A program made the translations under genes and the position numbers. From the NCBI RefSeq assembly GCF_043194295.1, contig NZ_JBAFVK010000003.1: 64,000 nucleotides of DNA, one strand, 5' to 3'. Positions 1-9,451 of the stretch are shown one piece after another. The notes beneath the pieces were generated by a model that was not told the DNA's origin, made no database searches, and saw only the letters and a list, made by a program, of their open reading frames with translations. Position 1 is the first letter of the stretch, and every line of letters starts with the position of its first letter. The stretch comes from Xanthobacter autotrophicus. GTDB lineage: Bacteria > Pseudomonadota > Alphaproteobacteria > Rhizobiales > Xanthobacteraceae.

Positions 1-892
1 AGATGGCGAGCTGGAGATAGACAAGGGCGAGGTCCTCGCCGCCCTGCCGGCCCACCGTGGAGCCGAGGCCGTAGAGCACCTCGGAGGAGCCCTCCTGCGC
101 GGTCTTGACCAGCGGCGGCAGGGTCTTGCCCGCCTTCAGTTCCTTGATGGCGGCCAGCACCACCGGATGGTTCGGAAGCTGCTTGTCGAAGCTGGCATAG
201 GCGGCCAGCGCCGCATCGATGCTCTCGTTTCGCGAGGCCCAGCGAGCATAGGCATCGATAGCGCGCAGCGAGCCGGGATCGATCTTCATCGCCTGCTCGA
301 GGCGCTTGCCCGCCTCCTTCTTCTGCCCGGCGGCATCCAGGATGAGGCCGGCATGCAGCTCCTTGAGGGGCACGTACCAGTCGGGGCCTTCCAGGCGGTC
401 GATGAGTTCCACCGCGCCCTTGGTGTTGCCGGAGCCGTAGAAGGTCCAGGCCGCCAGCAGCGTGGCGGTGAGATCGCCGATGGGGCCGCGCACCGACAGG
501 GCGAGGTTGGTGCGGGCGGTCTGATAATGGGCCTTCTTGATGGCGCGCACGGACAGGGCCAGGCGGGCGATGCGGTGGGTGCGGTCCGCCTTCACCATCC
601 GGTCGGCGAGCTTCATGGCGTCGTCGATGTCGCCATCCATGAGCATGGCGAAGAAGGTGCGCTCGACGATCTCGTCATTGCGCGCATCGAGCTTCATCAG
701 ATTGCGCAGGTAGGTCACCGCCGCATCCGAATCACGCTCGGAGCTGGCGAGCCGCGCGGCGAGATAATTGCCGGCGAGCGAGGTGTCGACGTCGGGCACC
801 GCTTCGGCGCGGGCCGGGCTCGCCGCGAGATGGAGCACCGCAGCAAAGCCGGCCGCGAGGGCAACGGAGAAGAAGGGGCGTGCAGTCGTCAC
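1..892 (-). CDS. Tetratricopeptide-repeat protein, exported (3' end beyond window)
   Basis: The start is taken as GTG at 892, followed by a signal-peptide-like stretch (basic end, hydrophobic AGFAAVLHLAA, then ASPARAEA). The mature part is alpha-helical and repetitive, with Ala/Leu/Tyr spacing typical of TPR units (for example YLRNLMKLDARNDEIVERTF and AIKKAHYQTARTNLALSVRG). I infer a periplasmic or membrane-associated scaffold. TPR proteins of this kind commonly lie divergent from ispE in Rhizobiales, as here. About 297 codons are visible and the C-terminus is cut by the window edge. No catalytic motif is visible, so no specific function is assigned. The opposite-strand open frame over 167-946 is a GC-skew shadow. 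Confidence 0.75.
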   Translation of the reverse strand, partial: MTTARPFFSVALAAGFAAVLHLAASPARAEAVPDVDTSLAGNYLAARLASSERDSDAAVTYLRNLMKLDARNDEIVERTFFAMLMDGDIDDAMKLADRMVKADRTHRIARLALSVRAIKKAHYQTARTNLALSVRGPIGDLTATLLAAWTFYGSGNTKGAVELIDRLEGPDWYVPLKELHAGLILDAAGQKKEAGKRLEQAMKIDPGSLRAIDAYARWASRNESIDAALAAYASFDKQLPNHPVVLAAIKELKAGKTLPPLVKTAQEGSSEVLYGLGSTVGRQGGEDLALVYLQLAI

Positions 893-1118
893 CGATCGTA
901 TGTCCTGAAAGTGCCGTCCCTGCCGGTTAAGCGCCAGAGATACTAGTGAAGGATCCAAGCGGGGCGAGATGGCGGGAGGATGGCGGCTTTCCTGTGACAC
1001 CGCAAGTTACGTGCGCGTAATACCACCGGCGCGACACCCCCTGGTGGTGGTGCAGTGCGGGAGAACCCTATCCCGCGCGGGCGTGACGGCCCGGCCCGAT
1101 CTGCTATAAGCCCGCCCC

Positions 1119-2000
1119 ATGGAACTGATGCGCGCGCGCGCCCCGGCGAAGATCAACCTGACGTTGCGCATCGAGGGACGGCGCGCGGACGGCTTTCACG
1201 ATCTCGCGAGCCTCGTGGCCTTTGCCGGCGCCGGCGACCTCGTCTTCCTTCATCCCGATGCGCCCCTGGCGCTGGAGGTGTCTGGCCCCACGGCCGCCGC
1301 CGCCGGCCCGGACGACGACAATCTGGTGCTGCGCGCCGCCCGTGCCTTTGCGGAACGGGTGCCCGGCGCGCGGCTCGGCCGCTTCGTGCTGGAAAAGCGG
1401 CTGCCGGTGGCGGCGGGGTTGGGGGGCGGCTCGTCCGACGCCGCCGCAGCGCTGCGCCTGCTCGCCGGTCTCAACGGGCTGGCGCCGGACGATCCGCGCC
1501 TGTTTGCCGCCGCCCGGGCCACCGGATCGGACGTTCCGGTGTGCCTTGATCCACGGGCGCGGCTGATGCGCGGGGTGGGTGACCGCCTCTCCGCCCCGCT
1601 CGCCCTGCCGCCGTTGTCGGCGGTGCTGGTCAATTGCCGGGTCGCCGTGCCCACCGCCGGCGTGTTCCGGGCGCTGGGCCTTGCGCCCGGCGCGAGGCTC
1701 CCCGGTCCCGAGCACCCGGACGCCCTGCGGGACATGACGATGGGGAATGGGGTCGCCCTGCGCGCCCTCATCGCCGGCCTGCCCAATGATCTGGAGCCGC
1801 CGGCCCTGGCACTGGCGCCCGAAATCGGCCGGGCCATGGCGCTGCTGGCCGAAACGCCCGAGGCGCGCCTGGTGCGCATGTCCGGCTCCGGCGCCACGGT
1901 GTTCGCCCTCACCGACAACTGCCGCGCCGCCGCCGCGCTGGCACGACGCGTGCTTGCGCAAGAGCCCGGCTGGTGGGTGAAGCCCACCGTTCTGCGATAG
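1119..2000 (+). CDS. ispE: 4-diphosphocytidyl-2-C-methyl-D-erythritol kinase IspE
   Basis: This GHMP kinase phosphorylates CDP-methylerythritol on the 2-hydroxyl in the non-mevalonate (MEP) isoprenoid pathway in the cytoplasm. The 293 residues match the usual family length. Seen in order are the N-terminal substrate motif PAKINLTLRI, the glycine-rich ATP loop PVAAGLGGGSSDAAA near residue 100, and the C-terminal MSGSGATVF motif near residue 255. The ATG at 1119 sits directly before the conserved start MELMRARAPAKIN. The ynfA-like gene follows after 28 bases and may be cotranscribed. IspB, which uses the pathway's products, lies 7 kb downstream. Confidence 0.96.
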   Translation: MELMRARAPAKINLTLRIEGRRADGFHDLASLVAFAGAGDLVFLHPDAPLALEVSGPTAAAAGPDDDNLVLRAARAFAERVPGARLGRFVLEKRLPVAAGLGGGSSDAAAALRLLAGLNGLAPDDPRLFAAARATGSDVPVCLDPRARLMRGVGDRLSAPLALPPLSAVLVNCRVAVPTAGVFRALGLAPGARLPGPEHPDALRDMTMGNGVALRALIAGLPNDLEPPALALAPEIGRAMALLAETPEARLVRMSGSGATVFALTDNCRAAAALARRVLAQEPGWWVKPTVLR

Positions 2001-2028
2001 GGCTGAACGCCACCATGATGCTGCCCCG

Positions 2029-2349
2029 ATGACGCTGCCCGCCTTCCTGCTCGCAGCCCTCGGCGAAATCGCCGGCTGCTTCGCCTTCTGGCATGTGGTG
2101 CGGCTCGGCGGCTCGCCGTGGTGGCTCATGGGCGGCATCGCGAGCCTTGCCGCCTTCGCCTATGCCCTCACCTTCGTGGAGGCGGAGGCCGCCGGCCGGG
2201 CGTTCGCGGCCTATGGCGGCATTTATATCCTGTCGTCGCTGCTCTGGATGTGGAGCGTGGAGGGCGTGCGCCCCGACCGCTGGGACGCCGCCGGAGCGGT
2301 TCTGTGCCTCGCCGGAGCGGCGGTCATCGTGTTCGGCCCACGGGGCTGA
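2029..2349 (+). CDS. YnfA-family (UPF0060) small membrane protein
   Basis: The protein has 106 residues and four predicted transmembrane helices, the length and architecture of the YnfA/UPF0060 family. Recognisable family features are ALGEIAGCFAFWHVVRLG in helix 1, AFAAYGGIYILSSLLWMW in helix 3 and a C-terminal GAAVIVFGPRG. Distant similarity to small multidrug-resistance transporters suggests efflux, but transport is not shown for this copy. It is convergent with the DUF2339 gene, with only 3 bases between the two stop codons, so the two transcripts must overlap. Confidence 0.9.
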   Translation: MTLPAFLLAALGEIAGCFAFWHVVRLGGSPWWLMGGIASLAAFAYALTFVEAEAAGRAFAAYGGIYILSSLLWMWSVEGVRPDRWDAAGAVLCLAGAAVIVFGPRG

Positions 2350-2352
2350 GCC

Positions 2353-5169
2353 TCAGGCGGGCCCCGGCCCGCGTGATGTGTCCTTCCGTGGCGCGGCCTT
2401 CTCGCGGGCGAGCAGGCGCTGGTAGACCCAGCCCATGGCCACCAGCACCACGCCGAGGCCGATGAAGGACACCGCGCGCAGCACGCCTTCCAGGTCCGCC
2501 ATGTCGGAGAGGAACACCTTCAGCACGGTCGCCACCATCACCGCAGCCGAGGCGAGGCGCAGGGTGCGCGATCCGCGCCACAGGCCGATGCCCAGCAACA
2601 CCATGCCGGACACCAGCCACGCCGCCGAATAGGCGTACCACTCGGCCGAGCTGATCTGGTCGGGATCGAGCACGTCGCCCTGGAACAGGCGGCTCACCTG
2701 GAAGGTGATGTAGGCCAGCGCCAGCACGATGGCGAGCCCACCCGCCGCCAGCTTCACCCGGGCACGCGCCGCCGGCTGCACTCCGGCGAAGATGAGGGCC
2801 AGCGCCGCCGGCAGCGCGAAAGCGACGAGCAGATCGTTGAACACCACCCCGCCGACGCTCTCCCCGGTCACAAACGGGTTGTTCTCCGCGAGGCCGTTGA
2901 GGGCGCACAGGGCCGCGAGGGCGGCGACGAGATCGGCGAACAGCTGGTAGAAGCCGCGCCCGGTGATGGTGGCGAGGCGCGAGAGGCCCACCGCATAGGC
3001 GCCGTAGATGCAGGCGAGCAGCCCGGTCTCGAACAGGCGGGTGCCGCTGGCATAGATGTCCCCGCCATGGGCGAGGTGGCGCACTTGCGTCGCCGCCAGC
3101 ATCACCGCGAACAGCAGCGCCAGGCTCTCGTGCACCCGGCGGCTCCAGTCGTCGCCGCTTTTCGCCAGCAGGAAGGCGGCGCCGGCGAAGGAGAAGGCCG
3201 GCACGCCATAGCCCCACAACAGCCAGTTGAAGATGGGGGTGGCGCCGGGATCCACCGCGATGGTGGGCAGCCACACGATGCGCCCCAGCACCACCAGAGC
3301 GAGCCCGGCGGAGAAGGCGCGCAGCCCTGGCAGGGGCCGCAGGGTGGAGATCCACGCCACGCCCAGCGCCGCCAGCGCGAGGCCCACCGTGAGCCAGCCC
3401 TTCTCCAGCGCGAAGGTGAGCGCGAGGGCGAGCGTCACCACCGCCCCGGCGGCGAAGATGGTGCCGCCATAGGCGCGGGTCGCCCGCGACAGCCGCTCGG
3501 CGGCGAGGGTGAACAGGAAGGCGAGGGCCAGCGCCAGCGCCGCGAACGGCACGCTGCGGTCCAGCTCGGTCAGGCGCGCATAAGCCGCGATCAGCATCAG
3601 CACCGGGCCCAGGGTGCCCGTCACCGCCCAGCCGACGAGGACGAGGAACCGCCCGCCGCGCCAGGCGCCGGCAAGGCCTGCCCCCAGCATCAGCGCGCCC
3701 ATGCCGAAGGCGTAGACCATGAAATGACCCAGCGACAGCCGCGCCGGCTCGGGCAGCACGCCGGCCATGGGGCCGGCCGGAGCCATGGTCGTGCCCGGCT
3801 CGGGCGGGAACACCCATTGGGTGAGGAGCGCCGGAGCGAGCACCGCCACCGCCAGCGTGGCCAGGGTCATGGGCTTCACCCGCCACGCCAGCGCCAGAAC
3901 GCCGATGGCGGCGAGTACGAACACCGCGAGGGCCGGCGCGCCCATCTCCCCGCCCAGCTTCCCGTCCACCGCCGCAACGGCGGTGACGACGAGCGCCCCC
4001 ACCGCCCCGAGGATGGAGATCGGTTCCGGCCGCGGGCCGGTATCGGGACCCCAGAACAGGCGCGGCGCCAGCAAAAGGGCCGTCAGCGCCAGCAGCACCA
4101 GCCCCAGCGCGCCCGAGGCGCTCACCGCCTGCGGCACCGCGAACACCACCAAAGTGAGGCCCCACGCCACCACGCCGATAATGGCGATGAGCGCCAGCCA
4201 CGCCCAGCGCCGCACCCGCGCCACGGCGAGTGCGCTCGCCGCCACCGCAGCGATCAGCAGGGCGACGCCCCAGGCATTGGGGTCCTGCGAGGTGATGAGG
4301 AAAGGCGTCACCGCCGCGCCGATGAAGCCCAGTGCCGCCAGCGCCGGGCCGTGCAGCAAGGCGGCGAGCAGGGTGGCGACGCCGCAGGCCGCCAGCAGCA
4401 GGAAGGCGGCCTGCGGCGGAATGAGGTGGTACAGCTCATAGGCGGCGTAGATGCTGCCGAAGCCGGTCATGGTGCCGGCGGCCGTGAGCACGCTCGGCAC
4501 GTCGGGCACGCGCCCCAGACCGGCAAAGAGACCCGCGAACAGGCCGGGTGATGAGGGCGGCGAAAGGCTGGCGGGCGGCTCGACCGGCTCTTCCCCACGG
4601 GCGCGGCGGCGCAGCACTTCGCCACCCGCCAGCAGCGCGACCGCCAGCAGCAGGCCGAGCCCCACCCGCATGGCCGGGCCGATGAGATCCTGCTCCACGG
4701 CGAAGCGCACCAGGAACACCCCGCCCAGCGCGAGGGCGAGGCCGCCCACCCAAACCGCCCAGCGCGCGCCCACCTTCTCCTCGAACCCGGCGAAGCGCTC
4801 CTTGAGCTGGCCGGCGTCAAAGCCCGGCCGTGGCGCGGCGGACGGCGCGCCATCCTCAGCCTGCAACGGCTCCGAGAACGAGGGCGGCCGCGTCACGTCA
4901 TGCACGGCCGGCGGGTGGGCGGGTGCAGGCGGCGCGGCCTCATCCGGCGGCCGGGGCGCGAAGGGCGCCAGCGTGATCGGGCCTTTGGGAAGCGGGGCGG
5001 CGGCGGCCGGCGCCTCCGCCACGAGGCCGAAAGCCTGCGCCTCCAGCGCCGCGACCCGCGCCTCCAGAAGCCGGATGCGGCCCCGGTGCTTCAGCACGAG
5101 AACGAAGGCGACCAGGGTCATCACCGGAAAGGCGAGAACCACCAGAATGAGAAGCGCCCATTCGTCCAT
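2353..5169 (-). CDS. DUF2339 large polytopic membrane protein
   Basis: I take the ATG at 5169 as start because it begins MDEWALLILVVLAFPVM, a first membrane helix, with an AAGGGTG element upstream; the frame is open a further 57 codons with unlikely sequence. The protein is about 938 residues. It has one N-terminal helix, a short coiled segment (RIRLLEARVAALEAQ), a proline/alanine-rich cytoplasmic linker (about residues 60-130), the motif VGARWAVWVGGLALALGGVFLVRF, then 20 or more hydrophobic helices to the C-terminus. This layout is diagnostic of the DUF2339 family, whose role is unknown. It ends in a positively charged tail. Confidence 0.88.
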   Translation of the reverse strand: MDEWALLILVVLAFPVMTLVAFVLVLKHRGRIRLLEARVAALEAQAFGLVAEAPAAAAPLPKGPITLAPFAPRPPDEAAPPAPAHPPAVHDVTRPPSFSEPLQAEDGAPSAAPRPGFDAGQLKERFAGFEEKVGARWAVWVGGLALALGGVFLVRFAVEQDLIGPAMRVGLGLLLAVALLAGGEVLRRRARGEEPVEPPASLSPPSSPGLFAGLFAGLGRVPDVPSVLTAAGTMTGFGSIYAAYELYHLIPPQAAFLLLAACGVATLLAALLHGPALAALGFIGAAVTPFLITSQDPNAWGVALLIAAVAASALAVARVRRWAWLALIAIIGVVAWGLTLVVFAVPQAVSASGALGLVLLALTALLLAPRLFWGPDTGPRPEPISILGAVGALVVTAVAAVDGKLGGEMGAPALAVFVLAAIGVLALAWRVKPMTLATLAVAVLAPALLTQWVFPPEPGTTMAPAGPMAGVLPEPARLSLGHFMVYAFGMGALMLGAGLAGAWRGGRFLVLVGWAVTGTLGPVLMLIAAYARLTELDRSVPFAALALALAFLFTLAAERLSRATRAYGGTIFAAGAVVTLALALTFALEKGWLTVGLALAALGVAWISTLRPLPGLRAFSAGLALVVLGRIVWLPTIAVDPGATPIFNWLLWGYGVPAFSFAGAAFLLAKSGDDWSRRVHESLALLFAVMLAATQVRHLAHGGDIYASGTRLFETGLLACIYGAYAVGLSRLATITGRGFYQLFADLVAALAALCALNGLAENNPFVTGESVGGVVFNDLLVAFALPAALALIFAGVQPAARARVKLAAGGLAIVLALAYITFQVSRLFQGDVLDPDQISSAEWYAYSAAWLVSGMVLLGIGLWRGSRTLRLASAAVMVATVLKVFLSDMADLEGVLRAVSFIGLGVVLVAMGWVYQRLLAREKAAPRKDTSRGPGPA

Positions 5170-5450
5170 TGCTGCACCCTTGCGCCCGATCGAGACAGAC
5201 TCACCGCCCGGACCGATCCAGCCCGAGCCGATCCGGCCCTGCCACGCCGGCACTTCCGCAGCGGCCGCGCCAGAGTTCCGCGCGGCAAAGCCAGCGCGCC
5301 CCTCCTGCGGCAACCGGGTGTAGCGCGGCGTCCGGCACAACGCTAGCTGAGCCGCGTTAAGTGCTCAATTTAAAAAAGGATTTTCCCGTTACAGGCAGCG
5401 GTAGCATGGAAACGCCAGCGGACCGAGCCGACGGGCGTGTCCCTATCGCC

Positions 5451-7154
5451 TCACCCCTCGCGGAAGCGGTTGGTGATGGGATAGCGGCGGTCGCGGCCGA
5501 AGTTGCGGCCGGTCACCTTCACCCCCGGCGCCGCCTGCCGGCGCTTGTATTCGGCGATGTTCAAAAGCCGTTCCACCCGCGTCACGGTGGCGGCATCGAA
5601 GCCCTCGGCGATGATCTGCGCCACCGAATGCTCGCGCTCCACCAGGCGTTCAAGGATGGCGTCCAGCACCGCATAGGGCGGCAGCGAATCCTGATCCTTC
5701 TGGTTCTCGCGCAGTTCGGCGGTGGGCGGCTTGTCGATGAGGCTGTCGGGAATGACGATGCCGTCCGGCCCCAGCGCCTCCGCCGGCTTCCAGCGGTTGC
5801 GCAGGCGCGACAGGCGGGTCACCTGGGTCTTGTAGAGGTCCTTGATGGGATTGTAGCCGCCGTTCATGTCGCCATAGAGGGTGGCGTAGCCGGTGGACAT
5901 CTCGGACTTGTTGCCGGTGGTCACCACCATGGCGCCGAACTTGTTGGACACCGACATGAGCAGCGCGCCACGCACGCGGGACTGGAGGTTTTCCTCCGTC
6001 ACGTCGCGCTGGGTGCCCTCGAACAGGGGCGCGAGCGCGGCCTCCATGCCCTCCACACCGGTGGCGATGGGCACGATGTCGTAGCGCACGCCGAGCGCCT
6101 GCGCCACGGCGGCCGCATCCGTCAGGCTTTCGTCCGAGGTGTAGCGATAGGGCAGCATGATGCAGTGGACCCGCTCCGGGCCCAAAGCATCCACCGCCAT
6201 GGCGGCGCAGATTGCGCTGTCGATGCCGCCCGAAAGCCCCAGCACCACGCCGGGGAAGCGGTTCTTGTTCACATAGTCGCGCAGGCCCAGCACGCAGGCG
6301 GCATAGTCCGCCTCATCGCCCTCGATGCGGTCGGCAAGGTTGGCGCCGAGGCACTTCCAGCCGTTCTCGAAGCGCTGCCACTTGGAGATGCGCACCCTCT
6401 CCATGAAGCCGGGAAATTGCAGGGCGAGGAAGCGGTCGGGATTGAGGGCGAAGGAGGCGCCGTCGAACACCAGTTCGTCCTGCCCGCCCACCTGGTTCAC
6501 ATAGAGCAGCGGCAGGTGGCTCTCCACCACGCGGGCCACCGCCACGTTCTCGCGCTCGGCATAGACACTCTGGCGATAGGGCGAGCCGTTGGGCACGATC
6601 AGCAGTTCTGCGCCGGTCTCGGCGAGGCATTCCACCACGTCCGCGCCCCAGATGTCCTCGCAGACCGGCACACCCAGGCGCACGCCCTTGAACGGGATCG
6701 GCCCCGGCAGCGGGCCGGGGGTGAACACGCGCTTCTCGTCGAACACGCCGTAATTGGGCAGGTCCACCTTGTGGCGGACGGCGGAGATGCCGCCGTCTTC
6801 CAGCAGCAGCACCGAATTGTAGAGCCTGCCCTCCTCCACCCACGGCGCGCCGATGAGCAGGGCCGGGCCGTCCGCGGTCTCGGCGGCCAGCGTCTCGATG
6901 GCGGCGCGGCAGGCCTGCTGGAACGCCGGCTTCAACACCAGGTCCTCGGGCGGATAGCCGGCAATGAACAGCTCGGGGAAGACCACGAGGTCCGCCCCCG
7001 CATCGCGGGCGCCGGCGCTGGTGCGGCGGGCAAGGTCCAGGTTGCCGGCCACGTCGCCCACGATGGGGTTGAGCTGCGCGACAGCGATGAACAGGGTGTC
7101 GACGGGAGCGTCGGGCGTGGCGCCGGTCTCGCGGCTGGTCTCGAGAATGGTCAT
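5451..7154 (-). CDS. nadE: Glutamine-dependent NAD+ synthetase
   Basis: The enzyme amidates deamido-NAD to NAD+ using ammonia released from glutamine, with ATP, in the cytoplasm. The ATG at 7154 gives 567 residues, normal for the two-domain form. The N-terminal nitrilase-type glutaminase shows its catalytic triad: Glu in FPELFIAGYPPEDL, Lys in RHKVDLPNYGVFDEKR and Cys in LGVPVCEDIWG. The C-terminal synthetase shows the PP-loop LGLSGGIDSAICAAM and the TTGNKSEMSTGYATLYGD region. The frame continues 27 codons upstream without a convincing start. Confidence 0.96.
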   Translation of the reverse strand: MTILETSRETGATPDAPVDTLFIAVAQLNPIVGDVAGNLDLARRTSAGARDAGADLVVFPELFIAGYPPEDLVLKPAFQQACRAAIETLAAETADGPALLIGAPWVEEGRLYNSVLLLEDGGISAVRHKVDLPNYGVFDEKRVFTPGPLPGPIPFKGVRLGVPVCEDIWGADVVECLAETGAELLIVPNGSPYRQSVYAERENVAVARVVESHLPLLYVNQVGGQDELVFDGASFALNPDRFLALQFPGFMERVRISKWQRFENGWKCLGANLADRIEGDEADYAACVLGLRDYVNKNRFPGVVLGLSGGIDSAICAAMAVDALGPERVHCIMLPYRYTSDESLTDAAAVAQALGVRYDIVPIATGVEGMEAALAPLFEGTQRDVTEENLQSRVRGALLMSVSNKFGAMVVTTGNKSEMSTGYATLYGDMNGGYNPIKDLYKTQVTRLSRLRNRWKPAEALGPDGIVIPDSLIDKPPTAELRENQKDQDSLPPYAVLDAILERLVEREHSVAQIIAEGFDAATVTRVERLLNIAEYKRRQAAPGVKVTGRNFGRDRRYPITNRFREG

Positions 7155-7277
7155 GGAAACGGATTTAACCCCAGCTGCGAAGGGGGGAAAGGGCAAGAAA
7201 AGGGCAGGTGCGAAATCTGCCTCATCCGGCGCCATCGCGGCATCCCCGAAGGGCTGCCGCAGGGCGTTTTTCGTCGA

Positions 7278-8165
7278 TCACAGGCCGAGCCGCGACCACA
7301 AGGCGCGCTCCTCCACCGCCGCCATGGCACCATCCGCCGCCTGCGCGGCGAGGGTGCCGGCCAGCGCGGCGCCAAAGCCGCCCGGCCGGCGCAGCAGGAA
7401 GCTGGAGGCGCCCTGCACCAGCGGCATGCGCACATCCTCGCCATAGCGCGCCTTCAGGATGGAGCGCACGTCGCCCAGCCCGTCGACGAGGCCAAGGCCC
7501 GCCGCCTGGGTGCCGAGCCAGAACTCGCCGGAGAACAAGGTCTCGTCGTCGGCCGGCAGGGCGTCGCCGCGCCGCGACCGCACGAGGTCCACGAACACGG
7601 TGTGGAGTTCCTTCAGGAGCACGTCGAGCCGCTCCACGTCCTCGGGTCGCGTGGGGCGGAAGGGGTCGAGGGTCACCTTGCGCTCGCCGGCGGTGAAGAC
7701 GCGCCGCTCGACCCCCAGCTTCTCGATGGCCTTGTCGAAGCCGAAGCCCGCCGTCACCACCCCGATGGAGCCGACGATGGAGCAGGGATCGGCGAAGATC
7801 TCGTCCGCCGCACAGGCGATCATGTAGCCGCCGGAGGCCGCCGCATCCTCCACGAAAGCGAAGACGTGCTTCTCCTTCTCCTCCGCCAGCGCGCGGATGC
7901 GCCGGAAGATCAGGTGCGACTGCACCGGCGAGCCGCCCGGCGAATTGATGAGCAGCGCCACCGCCGGCGCCGATTTGATGGCGAAGGCCTTGTCCAGCGC
8001 CTGCGCCGTGCCGGCCAGCGACAGGGAGCGCGCGAACGGCGTCGTCTGCATGCCGATGGCGCCGGAGAGCCGCACCACCGGCACCACCGGCAGGTCACGG
8101 CGCCACGTCTTGGGGAGGATGCCGCTGACGCGGCGCGAAAGGGAGGAAAGGAAGCTGTCGGCCAT
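7278..8165 (-). CDS. sppA: S49-family signal peptide peptidase (SppA/SohB type)
   Basis: The protein has 295 residues and is a serine-lysine dyad protease of the S49 family, which degrades cleaved signal peptides or membrane-protein fragments. Motifs seen are LLINSPGGSPVQSH, the nucleophile region EDAAASGGYMIACAADEIFA, the GSIGVVTAGFGF loop and the lysine region FTAGERKVTLDPFRPT. The start at 8165 gives MADSFLSSLSRRVSG. It has no strong N-terminal membrane helix, so it resembles the short alphaproteobacterial SohB-like group rather than long E. coli SppA. The gene lies 123 bases downstream of nadE on the same strand. Confidence 0.9.
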   Translation of the reverse strand: MADSFLSSLSRRVSGILPKTWRRDLPVVPVVRLSGAIGMQTTPFARSLSLAGTAQALDKAFAIKSAPAVALLINSPGGSPVQSHLIFRRIRALAEEKEKHVFAFVEDAAASGGYMIACAADEIFADPCSIVGSIGVVTAGFGFDKAIEKLGVERRVFTAGERKVTLDPFRPTRPEDVERLDVLLKELHTVFVDLVRSRRGDALPADDETLFSGEFWLGTQAAGLGLVDGLGDVRSILKARYGEDVRMPLVQGASSFLLRRPGGFGAALAGTLAAQAADGAMAAVEERALWSRLGL

Positions 8166-8337
8166 GGTCCAGATGTAGGGCGCGCAGGTGACGCACTCAA
8201 GGCAGGGATGCGTGCGAGGCGGAGCCGCCGGTGAACCCTGCCCTCTCCCCCGCGCCGGCCAACTCCCTCTCTGCGGCAGAGGGTTCAGAGCGCGCCCGGT
8301 CGCAGAGCAGATTTTCAAACTACGACAACGCGCACCT

Positions 8338-9108
8338 TCAGGGCTGCGCGAGGCCTTCCCCCTGTCGCAGCACCGCGTCGGCGGCGGCGGTGGGATTGCC
8401 GTCCGCGCCAGTGAGGACGAGGCCCGGCAGCAGCGCCGGCGGGGTCCGGCGGCCCTTCACCGCGCGCACCAGAAGGCGAACCGCCGGCCGGTCGTCACGC
8501 GGATACACCGGCAAAATCTCCACCGCGCCGAAGCGGCCGTCCAGCGCCGCAAGAATCGCCGCCAGCGCCTGCGGCCGGTGGATGAGGCAGAGCATGCCCC
8601 GCGCCGCGAGGCAGCGGTCGGCGGCGCGCACCCACTCGTCCAGCAGCGCGCCGTCGGCCATGTGGGCGCGGGCTCGGGCCTCGTCGGGGGAGATGCGATG
8701 CTGCGCCATGTCGTTGAAGGGCGGATTGGTGAGAACGAGGTCCGCCGCCCCCGCCTGCGGCCGTTCAGGTCCGGACGGGCGGCCGAGGCGGGTGACATCC
8801 CCCGTCACCACCTCGACCCGCGCGGACAGGCCGTTCAGCGCCGCATTGTCCCGCGCCAGATCCGCCAGCTCCGGCGCGATCTCCACCAGCACCCCTTTTG
8901 CCTCGGGAACGCGGGTGAGGAAGGCGAGGCCGCAACTGCCCACCCCGGCGCCGAGATCCACCATGCGGCGGCGATCGGCCGGCGCGAAGGCGGCGAGCAG
9001 AAGCGCGTCGTGTCCCACGCGGTGGCCCGCCCTCTGCTGACGTAACGTCAGACTACCGCCGAGAACGCTGTCGGTGGTGGTGGAAGATGCCGGATCGTCA
9101 GCCGTCAT
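8338..9108 (-). CDS. tRNA1(Val) A37 N6-methyltransferase-like (TrmN6 family) methyltransferase
   Basis: The 256-residue class I SAM-dependent methyltransferase carries the SAM motif MVDLGAGVGSCGLAFLTRVP and the adenine-N6 catalytic motif DLVLTNPPFND (NPPF). The N-terminal GGSLTLRQQRAGHRVGHDALLL matches TrmN6/YfiC proteins, which modify A37 of tRNA-Val. The target is inferred from the family. Its start overlaps the end of the DUF2007 gene by 11 bases, so the two are cotranscribed and probably translationally coupled. Confidence 0.85.
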   Translation of the reverse strand: MTADDPASSTTTDSVLGGSLTLRQQRAGHRVGHDALLLAAFAPADRRRMVDLGAGVGSCGLAFLTRVPEAKGVLVEIAPELADLARDNAALNGLSARVEVVTGDVTRLGRPSGPERPQAGAADLVLTNPPFNDMAQHRISPDEARARAHMADGALLDEWVRAADRCLAARGMLCLIHRPQALAAILAALDGRFGAVEILPVYPRDDRPAVRLLVRAVKGRRTPPALLPGLVLTGADGNPTAAADAVLRQGEGLAQP

Positions 9109-9325
9109 CGCGGAGCGCCGCGCCGAAGCCCGCCTCCTTCAGCAGGCGCCGGGCGCGGTCCACATCCTCGTCCACCACCAGCAGACGGCGGGGCAGGATG
9201 CCGATGGTGCCCTCCATGACGCTCATATACTGGTCCGCGACCATGTGCCCGATCTGGGCCGACTCAAAAAGCGCCTCAATGGCGCCGATGAGCACCAGAT
9301 CGTTGGTCCGCACCAGCTCCTGCAT
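9098..9325 (-). CDS. DUF2007 small protein
   Basis: The 75-residue protein begins MQELVRTNDLVLIGAIEALF and contains DQYMSVMEGTIGILPRRLLV and VDRARRLLKEAGF, the pattern of the DUF2007 (putative signal-transducing, ferredoxin-like fold) family. Function is unknown. It is the first gene of a pair with the TrmN6-like methyltransferase and is divergent from ispB, with 126 bases between the two start codons. Confidence 0.85.
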   Translation of the reverse strand: MQELVRTNDLVLIGAIEALFESAQIGHMVADQYMSVMEGTIGILPRRLLVVDEDVDRARRLLKEAGFGAALRDDG

Positions 9326-9451
9326 CGTATCCCACCCGACCTAGCGGCAATGTGCGCACCTGCGCGGCATCAAGAAAGTTGCCCGGCGCTTGCACGGAGC
9401 CCGTCAGCATCCCTATGGTGCGCCCCAAAGAATGACAAGCGGGAGCGTTTC

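Noticed and set aside
167..946. 259-codon open frame on the plus strand
   Set aside because: It is antisense to the TPR gene; the protein has low-complexity Gly/His/Arg composition and no motif. The minus strand gives a signal peptide and TPR pattern.
5361..8234. 957-codon open frame on the plus strand
   Set aside because: It is antisense to nadE and the S49 peptidase gene, which have complete catalytic motifs. High GC makes long spurious frames common here.
9074..9451. N-terminal extension of ispB
   Set aside because: The frame is open but overlaps the divergent DUF2007 gene and does not resemble prenyl synthases; TTG 9452 has a ribosome site and gives normal length.
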